This document shows positions 55,791 to 63,932 of a stretch of DNA of 64,000 bases, one piece after another. The DNA is taken from contig NZ_NEGZ01000006.1 of the NCBI RefSeq assembly GCF_002127585.1, forward strand, positions 13,990 to 77,989. Direction: 5' to 3'. The first letter of the stretch is position 1, and each line of letters begins with the position of its first letter. The notes beneath the pieces are model-generated. The model saw only the letters and a list, made by a program, of their open reading frames with translations, ran no database searches and was not told where the DNA came from. The stretch comes from Janthinobacterium sp. GW458P (GTDB lineage: Bacteria > Pseudomonadota > Gammaproteobacteria > Burkholderiales > Burkholderiaceae_D). The position numbers and the translations under genes are program-made.

Positions 55791-58408
55791 TGAGCACCGC
55801 AATGACTACCCCGATGAATACCCTGTACCGCAAGCCATTGCCGGGAACAGGGCTGGACTACTTCGACACGCGCGCCGCCGTCGATGCCATCGCCCCGGGC
55901 GCCTACGCCACCTTGCCCTACACCTCGCGCGTACTGGCCGAAAACCTCGTGCGCCGCTGCGACCCGGCCACCCTGGACGCTTCGCTGAGCCAGTTCATCG
56001 AACGCCGCCGCGACCTCGATTTCCCGTGGTTCCCCGCCCGCGTCGTCTGTCATGACATCCTGGGCCAGACGGCCCTGGTTGACCTGGCCGGCCTGCGCGA
56101 CGCCATCGCGGCCCAGGGCGGCGATCCGGCCCTGGTCAACCCCGTCGTGCCGACGCAGCTGGTGGTCGACCATTCGCTGGCCGTCGAATGCGGCGGTTTC
56201 GACCCCGACGCCTTCGCCAAGAACCGCGCCATCGAAGACCGCCGCAACGAAGACCGCTTCGATTTCATCGACTGGACGAAAAAGGCGTTCAAGAACGTCG
56301 ATGTGATTCCGCCAGGCAACGGCATCTTGCACCAGATCAATCTTGAGCGCATGTCGCCCGTGATCCAGGTGCAAAATGGTGTAGCCTATCCCGATACCCT
56401 GGTGGGCACGGATTCGCACACGCCGATGGTCGACGCGCTGGGCGTGATCGCCATCGGCGTGGGCGGCCTGGAAGCGGAAAGCGTGATGCTGGGCCGCGCC
56501 TCGTGGATGCGTTTGCCCGACATCATCGGCGTCAAGCTGACGGGCAAACCGCAGCCGGGCATCACGGCGACCGATACCGTGCTGGCGCTGACGGAATTCT
56601 TGCGCAAGCAGAAGGTCGTTTCGTCCTACCTGGAATTCTTCGGTGAAGGCGCGTCGCACCTGACCCTGGGCGACCGCGCCACGATTTCCAACATGGCGCC
56701 GGAATTCGGCGCCACGGCCGCCATGTTCTACATCGACGCGCAAACCATCAAGTACCTGAAATTGACGGGCCGCGACGACGAGCTGGTCAAGCTGGTGGAG
56801 CTGTATGCGAAGGAAACGGGATTGTGGGCGGACAGCCTGGCCGATGCGCAGTACGAGCGCGTCTTGAGCTTCGACCTGTCGTCCGTCGTGCGCAATATCG
56901 CCGGCCCGTCGAATCCGCACAACCGCGTGCCGACGTCGGAACTGGCCGCGCGCGGCATTTCCGGCGTGGTGGAAAACGAGCCGGGAAAGATGCCGGACGG
57001 CGCCGTCATCATCGCCGCCATCACCAGCTGCACCAACACGAACAACCCGCGCAACATGATCGCCGCCGGTTTGATCGCGCGCAATGCGAACCGCCTCGGC
57101 CTGACCCGTAAACCCTGGGTGAAATCGTCGCTGGCGCCCGGCTCGAAAACCGTGGAACTGTATCTGCAGGAAGCGGGCCTGATGCCGGAACTCGAAGCAT
57201 TGGGTTTTGGCGTGGTGGCCTTTGCCTGCACCTCGTGCAATGGCATGTCGGGCGCGCTCGATCCTGTCATCCAGGACGAAGTGGTGTCGCGCGACCTGTA
57301 CGCCACGGCCGTCCTGTCGGGCAACCGCAACTTCGACGGCCGCATCCACCCGTACGCGAAACAGGCTTTCCTCGCCTCGCCGCCGCTGGTGGTGGCCTAT
57401 GCGATCGCCGGCACCATCCGCTTCGATATCGAAAAGGATGTGCTGGGCCATGACGCCGACGGCAAGCCGATTCTGTTGAAAGATATCTGGCCGTCTGACG
57501 AGGAAATCGACGCCATCGTCGCTTCCAGCGTCAAGCCGGAGCAGTTCCGCAAGGTCTACATTCCCATGTTTGCCGCGCAGGCGGATGACGGCATCAAGGT
57601 CAGCCCCCTGTACGACTGGCGTCCGCAGACGACGTATATCCGCCGCCCGCCATACTGGGAAGGCGCGCTGGCCGGCGCGCGCCCCTTGAAAGGCATGCGT
57701 CCGCTGGCCGTCCTGGGCGACAACATCACCACCGACCACTTGTCGCCATCGAACGCCATCATGCTCGACAGCGCGGCCGGCGAATACCTGGCGAAGATGG
57801 GTTTGCCCGAGGAAGACTTCAATTCCTACGCCACGCACCGGGGCGACCATCTGACGGCGCAGCGCGCCACGTTCGCCAACCCGACCCTGAAGAACGAGAT
57901 GGTCGTCGAGGACGGCAAGGTGAAGGCCGGTTCGCTCACGCGCATCGAGCCGGAAGGCAAAATCTCGCGCATGTGGGAAGCCATCGAGGTGTACATGGAG
58001 CGCAAGCAGCCATTGATCATCATCGCCGGCGCCGACTATGGCCAGGGTTCCTCGCGCGACTGGGCCGCCAAGGGCGTGCGCCTGGCCGGCGTGGAAGCCA
58101 TCGTGGCCGAAGGTTTTGAACGCATCCACCGCACCAACCTGGTGGGCATGGGCGTCTTGCCGCTGGAATTCCTCCCTGGCGTGAACCGCAAGACCCTGGG
58201 CCTGGACGGCAGCGAAACCTACGACGTCGTGGGCGAACGCACGCCGCGCTCCACCCTGACCTTGTTGATCCATCGCAAGAACGGCGACACGGTCGACGTG
58301 CCCGTCACCTGTCGCCTCGATACGGCGGAAGAAGTGTCGATCTACGAGGCGGGCGGCGTTCTTCAACGATTCGCGCAGGATTTCCTCGAATCGTCCAAGG
58401 CAGCGTAA
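55790..58408 (+). CDS. acnD: 2-methylcitrate dehydratase, Fe/S-dependent (AcnD)
   Basis: 872 residues of the aconitase superfamily. The [4Fe-4S] ligands are in AAITSCTNTNNPRNM and FACTSCNGMSG; the C-terminal swivel domain has DNITTDHLSPSNAI and GADYGQGSSRDWAAKG. AcnD with PrpF replaces PrpD in betaproteobacteria and Shewanella, dehydrating 2-methylcitrate to 2-methyl-trans-aconitate. The ATG at 55790 uses the last A of the prpC stop, so translation is coupled. Confidence 0.96.
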   Translation: MSTAMTTPMNTLYRKPLPGTGLDYFDTRAAVDAIAPGAYATLPYTSRVLAENLVRRCDPATLDASLSQFIERRRDLDFPWFPARVVCHDILGQTALVDLAGLRDAIAAQGGDPALVNPVVPTQLVVDHSLAVECGGFDPDAFAKNRAIEDRRNEDRFDFIDWTKKAFKNVDVIPPGNGILHQINLERMSPVIQVQNGVAYPDTLVGTDSHTPMVDALGVIAIGVGGLEAESVMLGRASWMRLPDIIGVKLTGKPQPGITATDTVLALTEFLRKQKVVSSYLEFFGEGASHLTLGDRATISNMAPEFGATAAMFYIDAQTIKYLKLTGRDDELVKLVELYAKETGLWADSLADAQYERVLSFDLSSVVRNIAGPSNPHNRVPTSELAARGISGVVENEPGKMPDGAVIIAAITSCTNTNNPRNMIAAGLIARNANRLGLTRKPWVKSSLAPGSKTVELYLQEAGLMPELEALGFGVVAFACTSCNGMSGALDPVIQDEVVSRDLYATAVLSGNRNFDGRIHPYAKQAFLASPPLVVAYAIAGTIRFDIEKDVLGHDADGKPILLKDIWPSDEEIDAIVASSVKPEQFRKVYIPMFAAQADDGIKVSPLYDWRPQTTYIRRPPYWEGALAGARPLKGMRPLAVLGDNITTDHLSPSNAIMLDSAAGEYLAKMGLPEEDFNSYATHRGDHLTAQRATFANPTLKNEMVVEDGKVKAGSLTRIEPEGKISRMWEAIEVYMERKQPLIIIAGADYGQGSSRDWAAKGVRLAGVEAIVAEGFERIHRTNLVGMGVLPLEFLPGVNRKTLGLDGSETYDVVGERTPRSTLTLLIHRKNGDTVDVPVTCRLDTAEEVSIYEAGGVLQRFAQDFLESSKAA

Positions 58409-58469
58409 GCAGTTCGTCATTCACCGGGTGGCGCGCAGGCGCGCGTCGCCCGGCTTTTCAGGAAATTTC

Positions 58470-59690
58470 ATGACCCACACCCCCCAAATCAAAATCCCCG
58501 CCACCTACATGCGCGGCGGCACCAGCAAGGGCGTGTTCTTCCGCCTGCAGGATTTGCCCGCCAGCGCGCAAGTGCCGGGCGCGGCGCGCGATGCGCTCCT
58601 GCTGCGCGTGATCGGCAGCCCCGACCCCTACGGCAAGCAGATCGACGGCATGGGCGGCGCCACGTCGAGCACCAGCAAGACGGTGATCCTGGCGAAAAGC
58701 AGCAAGCCTGACCACGACGTCGACTACCTGTTCGGCCAGGTCTCGATCGACAAGCCCTTCGTCGACTGGAGCGGCAATTGCGGCAACCTGTCGGCCGCCG
58801 TCGGCTCGTTCGCCATCGCCAGCGGCTTGCTGGACGCCGCCCGCGTGCCGCGCGACGGCATCGCCACGGTGCGCATCTGGCAAGCCAATATCGGCAAGAC
58901 CATCATCGCCCACGTCCCCATGACGCATGGCGAAGTGCAGGAAACGGGCGACTTCGAGCTCGATGGCGTGACCTTCCCGGCCGCGGAAGTCAAGCTGGAA
59001 TTCCTCGATCCGGCCGCGGACGAGGAGGGCGGCGACGGCGGCAGTTCCGCGATGTTCCCTACTGGCAACCTCGTCGATGAGCTCGACGTGCCCGGCATCG
59101 GCGTGTTGAACGTCACCATGATCAACGCCGGCATCCCGACGATTTTTGTCGACGCGGACGCCATCGGCTACACGGGCACGGAACTGCAGGACGCCATCAA
59201 CGGTGATCCGGCAGCCCTGGCCCGCTTCGAGACCATCCGCGCGCACGGCGCCCTGCGCATGGGTTTGATTTCCCGCCTCGATGAGGCGGCCAAGCGCCAG
59301 CACACGCCGAAAGTGGCGTTTGTCGCCCGGCCGGCTGGCTACGTGTCGTCCAGCGGGAAAAAGGTGGAAGCGGGCGAGATCGACCTGCTGGTGCGTGCCA
59401 TGTCCATGGGCAAGCTGCACCACGCCATGATGGGCACGGCGGCCGTCGCCATCGGCACGGCGGCGGCCATTCCCGGCACCCTGGTCAACCTGGCGGCCGG
59501 CGGCGGCGAAAAAAGCAGCGTGCGTTTCGGCCACCCGTCGGGCACCCTGACGGTGGGCGCGCAAGCGGCGCTGGTCGATGGCCAATGGAGCGTCACCAAG
59601 GCCATCATGAGCCGCAGCGCGCGCGTGCTGATGGAGGGATTCGTGCGCATTCCCGGCGACGCCTTGCCCGGCGACGCCTTGCCCGGCTAA
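58470..59690 (+). CDS. prpF: 2-methylaconitate isomerase PrpF
   Basis: 406 residues with the DAP-epimerase-like fold: PATYMRGGTSKGVFF, GGATSSTSKTVI and WSGNCGNLSAAVGSFAI are family hallmarks. It converts the trans-aconitate product of AcnD to the cis form that an aconitase can use. AGGAAA lies before the ATG at 58470. The C-terminus repeats GDALP twice through a 15-base tandem duplication, which should be harmless. Confidence 0.95.
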   Translation: MTHTPQIKIPATYMRGGTSKGVFFRLQDLPASAQVPGAARDALLLRVIGSPDPYGKQIDGMGGATSSTSKTVILAKSSKPDHDVDYLFGQVSIDKPFVDWSGNCGNLSAAVGSFAIASGLLDAARVPRDGIATVRIWQANIGKTIIAHVPMTHGEVQETGDFELDGVTFPAAEVKLEFLDPAADEEGGDGGSSAMFPTGNLVDELDVPGIGVLNVTMINAGIPTIFVDADAIGYTGTELQDAINGDPAALARFETIRAHGALRMGLISRLDEAAKRQHTPKVAFVARPAGYVSSSGKKVEAGEIDLLVRAMSMGKLHHAMMGTAAVAIGTAAAIPGTLVNLAAGGGEKSSVRFGHPSGTLTVGAQAALVDGQWSVTKAIMSRSARVLMEGFVRIPGDALPGDALPG

Positions 59691-59832
59691 GCCGTGCCGC
59701 CGGGCCGCCGCTGGCCCGGCCGATACCTGCCCTGCCAGTGCCGGCACGGTGCGGAGGGCGCTTGCGCGAAAAAGATCAGCAGAACAGGAACGAGCAGCAA
59801 CTACAACAGATTGCAAGCCTACCGGAGGAGAC

Positions 59833-61719
59833 ATGAATTTCGCAGCATTTTATCAGCGCTCGATCGACACGCCAGAAGCGTTCTGGCGCGAGGAAGCGGC
59901 AAAGATCGCCTGGCATACCCCGTTTTCACAAGTGCTTGATTATTCGCGCCCGCCATTTGCCAAATGGTTCGTCGGCGGCACCACCAATTTGTGCCATAAC
60001 GCCGTCGACCGCTGGGTGGACAGCCAGGGCGATGCCGCCGCGCTGATCGCCATTTCCACCGAGACGAACACGGAGCGCAGCTACAGCTTTCGCGAGCTGC
60101 AGCGCGAAGTGGAGCGCTGCGCCGCCATGCTGCAATCGCTGGGCGTCGTCAAGGGCGACCGCGTGCTGATCTACATGCCGATGATCGCCGAGGCGGCGTT
60201 CGCCATGCTCGCCTGCGCCCGCATCGGCGCCGTGCATTCCGTGGTGTTCGGCGGCTTTGCGGCCAACAGCCTGGCCAGCCGCATCGACGACGCGCAGCCC
60301 AAGCTGGTCGTCTCCGCCGATGCCGGCTCGCGCAACGGCAAGGCGATTGCCTACAAGCCGCTGCTCGACGAAGCGATCCGCTTGTCCGCGCACCAGCCGC
60401 GGCATGTGCTGCTGGTCGACCGGCATCTGGTGCCGATGCAACTGACGCAGGGGCGCGACGTCGATTACGCGGCCCTGCGCGAGCAGCACCTGGGCGCGCA
60501 GGTGCCCGTCGCCTGGCTCGAATCGAACGAGCCCTCGTATGTGCTGTACACCTCGGGCACGACGGGCAAACCCAAGGGCGTGCAGCGCGACGTGGGCGGC
60601 TACGCCGTGGCGCTGGCGGCGTCGATGCAGTACACATTCTGCGGCAAGCCCGGCGAAACCTTCTTTGCCACCTCGGATATCGGCTGGGTAGTGGGCCATT
60701 CCTACATCGTGTACGGCCCGCTGATCGCCGGCATGGCCACCATCCTGTACGAGGGTTTGCCCATTTGTCCAGATGCGGGCGTCTGGTGGAGCATCGTTGA
60801 AAAATACAAGGTCACGCGCATGTTTTCGGCGCCCACTGCCATCCGCGTGCTGCGCAAGCATCCGGTGGAGCTGATGCGCAAGTATGACCTGTCGTCATTG
60901 AAAGCGCTGTACCTGGCGGGCGAGCCGCTTGACGAAACCACGTCGCAGTGGATCGCCGACGAACTGAAAGTGGACATCATCGACAACTACTGGCAGACGG
61001 AGACGGGCTGGCCGATTTTGTCGGTGGCGAAAGGCGTGGCCGACACCCCGACGCGCCTGGGCAGCCCCGGCCTGGCCATGTACGGCTACCAGGTCAGGCT
61101 GCTCAATGAGGCGACGGGCGAGGAGTGCGGCGCCAACGAGAAGGGCGTGCTGGTGCTGGAAGGTCCGCTGCCGCCCGGCTGCATGCAGACAGTGTATGGC
61201 GACGACGCGCGCTTTGTCGACACCTACTGGTCCACTTTCGGCGAGCGCCAGGTGTATTCCACCTTCGACTGGGGCATGCGCGACGCCGATGGCTATTACT
61301 TCATCCTGGGGCGCACGGACGACGTGATCAACGTGGCCGGCCACCGCCTGGGCACGCGCGAAATCGAGGAAAGCATCTCCAGCCATCCGAACGTGTCGGA
61401 AGTGGCCGTGGTGGGCATGGAGGACAAGCTCAAGGGACAGGTGGCGATGGCTTTCGTGATCCTGAAGAATCCGCAGGGCATCGACAGCGTTGACGCGAAA
61501 GCGGCCCTGGAGCGCGAGGTGATGGCGGTCGTCGACCGGCAGCTGGGCGCCGTGGCGCGGCCCGCGCGCGTGCTGTTCGTCGCGCAGCTGCCGAAGACGC
61601 GGTCGGGCAAGCTGCTGCGCCGCTCGATCCAGGCCATCTGCGAAGGACGCAGTCCGGGCGACCTGACGTCGATCGAAGATCCTGCGTCGCTGCAGCAGAT
61701 CGCCGCAGCCCTGGCTTAA
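59833..61719 (+). CDS. prpE: Propionyl-CoA synthetase
   Basis: 628 residues, an AMP-forming acyl-CoA synthetase. YTSGTTGKPKGVQRD is the phosphate loop, WQTETGWP the adenine region, and PKTRSGKLLRRS holds the C-terminal catalytic lysine that is controlled by acetylation. It activates propionate and so feeds PrpC. GGAGGAGAC sits before the ATG at 59833. Last gene of the operon. Confidence 0.96.
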   Translation: MNFAAFYQRSIDTPEAFWREEAAKIAWHTPFSQVLDYSRPPFAKWFVGGTTNLCHNAVDRWVDSQGDAAALIAISTETNTERSYSFRELQREVERCAAMLQSLGVVKGDRVLIYMPMIAEAAFAMLACARIGAVHSVVFGGFAANSLASRIDDAQPKLVVSADAGSRNGKAIAYKPLLDEAIRLSAHQPRHVLLVDRHLVPMQLTQGRDVDYAALREQHLGAQVPVAWLESNEPSYVLYTSGTTGKPKGVQRDVGGYAVALAASMQYTFCGKPGETFFATSDIGWVVGHSYIVYGPLIAGMATILYEGLPICPDAGVWWSIVEKYKVTRMFSAPTAIRVLRKHPVELMRKYDLSSLKALYLAGEPLDETTSQWIADELKVDIIDNYWQTETGWPILSVAKGVADTPTRLGSPGLAMYGYQVRLLNEATGEECGANEKGVLVLEGPLPPGCMQTVYGDDARFVDTYWSTFGERQVYSTFDWGMRDADGYYFILGRTDDVINVAGHRLGTREIEESISSHPNVSEVAVVGMEDKLKGQVAMAFVILKNPQGIDSVDAKAALEREVMAVVDRQLGAVARPARVLFVAQLPKTRSGKLLRRSIQAICEGRSPGDLTSIEDPASLQQIAAALA

Positions 61720-61732
61720 GCGCCAGGAACAA

Positions 61733-61760
61733 CCGGAGTTTATCGTTCGGTAAACTCCGG
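61733..61760. promoter_or_regulatory. Hairpin after prpE containing an operator-like site
   Basis: CCGGAGTTTA and TAAACTCCGG form a perfect 10-bp stem with an eight-base loop, between the convergent prpE and S24 repressor genes. It lacks a T run. Its core TTTATCGTTCGGTAAA (61739-61754), read on the other strand as TTTACCGAACGATAAA, matches 13 of 16 bases of the operator-like site at 62500. Confidence 0.55.
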
Positions 61761-62474
61761 CTAAATCCGGTCGCTTTCCTTGCGCACGACGCGCCCGACG
61801 ATCAGGCATTCATTGCCGCGGCATAGCTTGCGGTGGTATTTGCGCTGGTCCGGGTTGTCCGACGTCAGCCACCATTCGCCGATATCGCGCGCCAGGCGCT
61901 TGACCACCGGCTCGCCTTCGTAGTTGATGGCAAATACCACGCCGTCGGCCGGGCGGCTGTCGGCCGTGTTGATGATCACCACGTCGTCCTCGTACAGGGC
62001 CGGCTCCATGCTTTCGCCCTTGACCTTGATCGCCACCAGTTTCTCCGGGTGGTAGCCATTGCGCTCGACCCAGCTGCGCGGCACGCTGATGGTGCTGCCG
62101 TCGTGCGTTTCCGGTTCGATGGCAAAGCCCGTGATGCCGGCCGACAGGCGCAGCTTCACCTTGCGGATCGGGTAGAAGCGCTCATCTTCGCCATCGTCCA
62201 CGATGACGGGCTGCACGCCGGCCAGCGCGCGCGCCGCCATGGCCGCCTGGTCGGGCGCCGCGCCCTGATCGAAATACATGCCGTCCAGCCGCAGGTCCGC
62301 TTCCAGCTTGCGCGCGATCTTTTCGCTGAACGCGCGGCCCTCGCGGTAGGTGGGCGAGAGGATTTGCGAAATGCGCGCCTCGCTCCAGCCGCTGGCGTCG
62401 GAAATTTTCTTGCGCGTGTTGTCGTAGTGCTCGCGGATCAGGGCCAACAGGCGGTCGCGTCTGTATTGATACAT
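61761..62474 (-). CDS. S24-family (LexA/CI-like) phage-type repressor
   Basis: 237 residues. The N-terminal part (1-65) is a helix-turn-helix with WSEARISQIL as the likely recognition segment. The C-terminal S24 peptidase domain has an Ala-Gly cleavage site (A112-G113), nucleophile S155 in VKGESMEP and lysine K192 in VVKRL. Such repressors cut themselves when RecA is activated. GGAG seven bases upstream supports the ATG at 62474 over an ATG two codons earlier. It is divergent from the winged-helix gene, with two operator-like sites between them. Confidence 0.88.
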   Translation of the reverse strand: MYQYRRDRLLALIREHYDNTRKKISDASGWSEARISQILSPTYREGRAFSEKIARKLEADLRLDGMYFDQGAAPDQAAMAARALAGVQPVIVDDGEDERFYPIRKVKLRLSAGITGFAIEPETHDGSTISVPRSWVERNGYHPEKLVAIKVKGESMEPALYEDDVVIINTADSRPADGVVFAINYEGEPVVKRLARDIGEWWLTSDNPDQRKYHRKLCRGNECLIVGRVVRKESDRI

Positions 62475-62499
62475 ATTCATCTCCACATTAAACCTGAAA

Positions 62500-62515
62500 T
62501 TTACCGTTTGATAAA
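62500..62515. promoter_or_regulatory. Operator-like site O1 of the S24 repressor
   Basis: TTTACCGTTTGATAAA, 26 bases before the repressor start, so it would give autorepression. It matches 13 of 16 bases of the site after prpE and shares CG-n-TTGATAAA with the site at 62538. Confidence 0.65.
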
Positions 62516-62526
62516 TTACCAAATGC

Positions 62527-62555
62527 TTGACTTTAACATTAGCGATTGATAAAGT
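62527..62555 (+). promoter_or_regulatory. Sigma-70 promoter of the winged-helix / zinc-finger genes
   Basis: TTGACT and TAAAGT are 17 bases apart. The second operator-like site (62538-62553) lies between and over them, so repressor bound there would block this promoter. Transcription would begin about 60 bases before the gene at 62624. Confidence 0.7.
62538..62553. promoter_or_regulatory. Operator-like site O2 inside the plus-strand promoter
   Basis: ATTAGCGATTGATAAA, 38 bases from O1, sits between the -35 and -10 boxes of the plus-strand promoter. Same orientation and right half as O1. Confidence 0.6.
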
Positions 62556-62623
62556 CTACTCGTTGCCTGTCGCAAACGCACTACAGCGTCTGCCGGCTGG
62601 CACCACCACGGGAGGTCAGGCAG

Positions 62624-63040
62624 ATGTTGAACAGTAGTCAGGAAAGTGTGGACAGGGCGGCGGCGCGCACGCCGCGCCAGTTACAGGGACGCAGCAAGAA
62701 GGCGCAGCTGCATATCGCCCGCATCGTGCAGTACGTCGGCGAGCAGGGCCAGGCCAGCGCGGCGCAGCTGTCCGCCTTGCTGGGACTCGACGCGGGCACC
62801 ATGAGCCGCTATTTGCGCCACATGTGCGGCATGGGACAGATCCACCTGGCGCAGCGCCACTGCACGGAGCCGGGGCGCCAGCGGCCGGCCTTGTATGCGC
62901 TGGGGGAGCAGGACGACGAGGTCGACGGCTGGGCCCAACTGCCGCCGCAGGTGCGCCGCACGGCCAGCTGGCCACGCGGTGCGGCGCGCCGCGATCCGCT
63001 GGTGGCGGCGCTGTTCGGGCCGGCACGGAATAACGATTAG
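62624..63040 (+). CDS. Winged-helix DNA-binding protein
   Basis: 138 residues. After a basic N-terminus comes a helix-turn-helix (about 26-75: KAQLHIARIVQYVGEQGQASAAQLSALLGLDAGTMSRYLRHMCGMGQIHLAQ), similar in pattern to MarR/IclR-type winged helices, then a Pro/Arg-rich tail. I cannot assign a family. GGGAGG precedes the ATG at 62624. First gene from the repressor-controlled promoter; may be an activator of the module. Confidence 0.65.
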   Translation: MLNSSQESVDRAAARTPRQLQGRSKKAQLHIARIVQYVGEQGQASAAQLSALLGLDAGTMSRYLRHMCGMGQIHLAQRHCTEPGRQRPALYALGEQDDEVDGWAQLPPQVRRTASWPRGAARRDPLVAALFGPARNND

Positions 63041-63058
63041 TATCAACGAGGAGAAATC

Positions 63059-63601
63059 ATGGGATTTGCAGAAAAATTCATCGCATCGCTGTCCTCGCAG
63101 AACCTGCGCGACGATGCGGTCCACCACGACCTGGACGTGATCGCGGCGGCCGCGCTGGCCGGCGACATGGGCGCCTTGCTGTGCCGTGTCAAGTACGCGG
63201 ACGGCACCGTCAGCCGCCTGTTCGAAGGCAATGCGGGCAATCTGGCGCAGCTGCTGCGCGCCTGGACTGCGGCCGTGACGCAGAAGGGCCGGGCGCGGCG
63301 CTGGGTCAAGGCGCACACGGCCTGGGATGCGCAGGCCGCCAATACCTTGTATCGCCGCGTGGCCGAAGCGTCGCTCGCGCATTGGCTTGACAGCAAATGC
63401 AAGGTCTGCCACGGCACGGGCGTCGTCGCCGCCATGCAGGCCGGAGCGCCGGTCGTCTGCAAGGCGTGCCACGGTGCCGGCGAAGCGGCCATCTGCTGCT
63501 CCGGCGGCTTCGAGCTCGAACGCATCAAGGATATGGTCAGCGAGCTGGAAGGCATCTTCCAGTCGCACGGGGCCCGCGCCATGCGCCGTCTGGGTCACTG
63601 A
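63059..63601 (+). CDS. CxxCxGxG zinc-finger protein, possibly Q-like antiterminator
   Basis: 180 residues. The N-terminal 110 are helical. Then CKVCHGTG and CKACHGAG, 17 residues apart between the motif starts' ends, form a DnaJ-like zinc finger, followed by an ICC-SGG and a basic C-terminal helix. The same motif pair occurs in the Antiterm family that includes phage Q proteins. Its place, downstream of a CI-like repressor and just before a promoter followed by two terminators, fits that role. This is inference. CGAGGAGAAATC precedes the ATG. Confidence 0.65.
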   Translation: MGFAEKFIASLSSQNLRDDAVHHDLDVIAAAALAGDMGALLCRVKYADGTVSRLFEGNAGNLAQLLRAWTAAVTQKGRARRWVKAHTAWDAQAANTLYRRVAEASLAHWLDSKCKVCHGTGVVAAMQAGAPVVCKACHGAGEAAICCSGGFELERIKDMVSELEGIFQSHGARAMRRLGH

Positions 63602-63620
63602 AAAGTTTTTTGCAATATGC

Positions 63621-63648
63621 CTGACGCTGAAAAAAATGCCCCTACAAT
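63621..63648 (+). promoter_or_regulatory. Candidate late-type promoter
   Basis: CTGACG and TACAAT with a 16-base spacer, 20 bases after the zinc-finger gene. The transcript would start near 63655 and meet two terminators before the next CDS. Confidence 0.5.
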
Positions 63649-63654
63649 AGAGTC

Positions 63655-63859
63655 TCGATCACGCAGCAACAGCAATACCGGCAACACCGCAGGACCACAT
63701 GCTTCTCCACTCGTAATAGACGCGCCTCTGGCGCGACACCGATAGGGGAAATCAGCGCAGCGAACCGCCTTCATGGCCCCCTTCGCCCATTCCGTCCGGC
63801 ACGGCCTCGCGCCTTCCGGACGCCAGCCCGCCGCCTCACCGCGCGGGCTTTTTATTTTC
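63655..63859 (+). ncRNA. Putative structured leader RNA
   Basis: About 205 bases between the candidate promoter and the first terminator, without a supported ORF. It contains GTCCGG...CCGGAC (near 63794-63820) and other GC hairpins. No known riboswitch or sRNA class was recognised. It may simply be the untranslated leader of the next gene or the target of an antiterminator. Confidence 0.4.
63825..63859 (+). terminator. Intrinsic terminator 1 before the last CDS
   Basis: AGCCCGC (63825-63831) pairs with GCGGGCT (63843-63849), followed by TTTTTATTTT. Confidence 0.8.
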
Positions 63860-63885
63860 CCGATACTTGGCAGTTCCCCCCCCTC

Positions 63886-63910
63886 AAGACCACAGCTGTG
63901 GTCTTTTTTT
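63886..63910 (+). terminator. Intrinsic terminator 2 before the last CDS
   Basis: AAGACCACAG and CTGTGGTCTT are a perfect inverted repeat with no spacer, followed by a run of Ts. It ends 22 bases before the next ATG, so read-through is needed for expression of that gene from upstream. Confidence 0.88.
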
Positions 63911-63932
63911 CATCCCACGAAAGGTATTACTT

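Noticed and set aside
55739..58420. Minus-strand ORF of 893 codons opposite acnD
   Set aside because: Antisense to a well-supported aconitase-family gene; no start site or motif of its own.
59650..59690. 15-base tandem duplication at the prpF 3' end as a regulatory repeat
   Set aside because: It is in frame, adds only GDALP to the C-terminus, and is best explained as slippage without function.
61733..61760. Plain rho-independent terminator for prpE
   Set aside because: The stem is perfect but no T run follows on either strand; recorded as a hairpin with an operator-like core instead.
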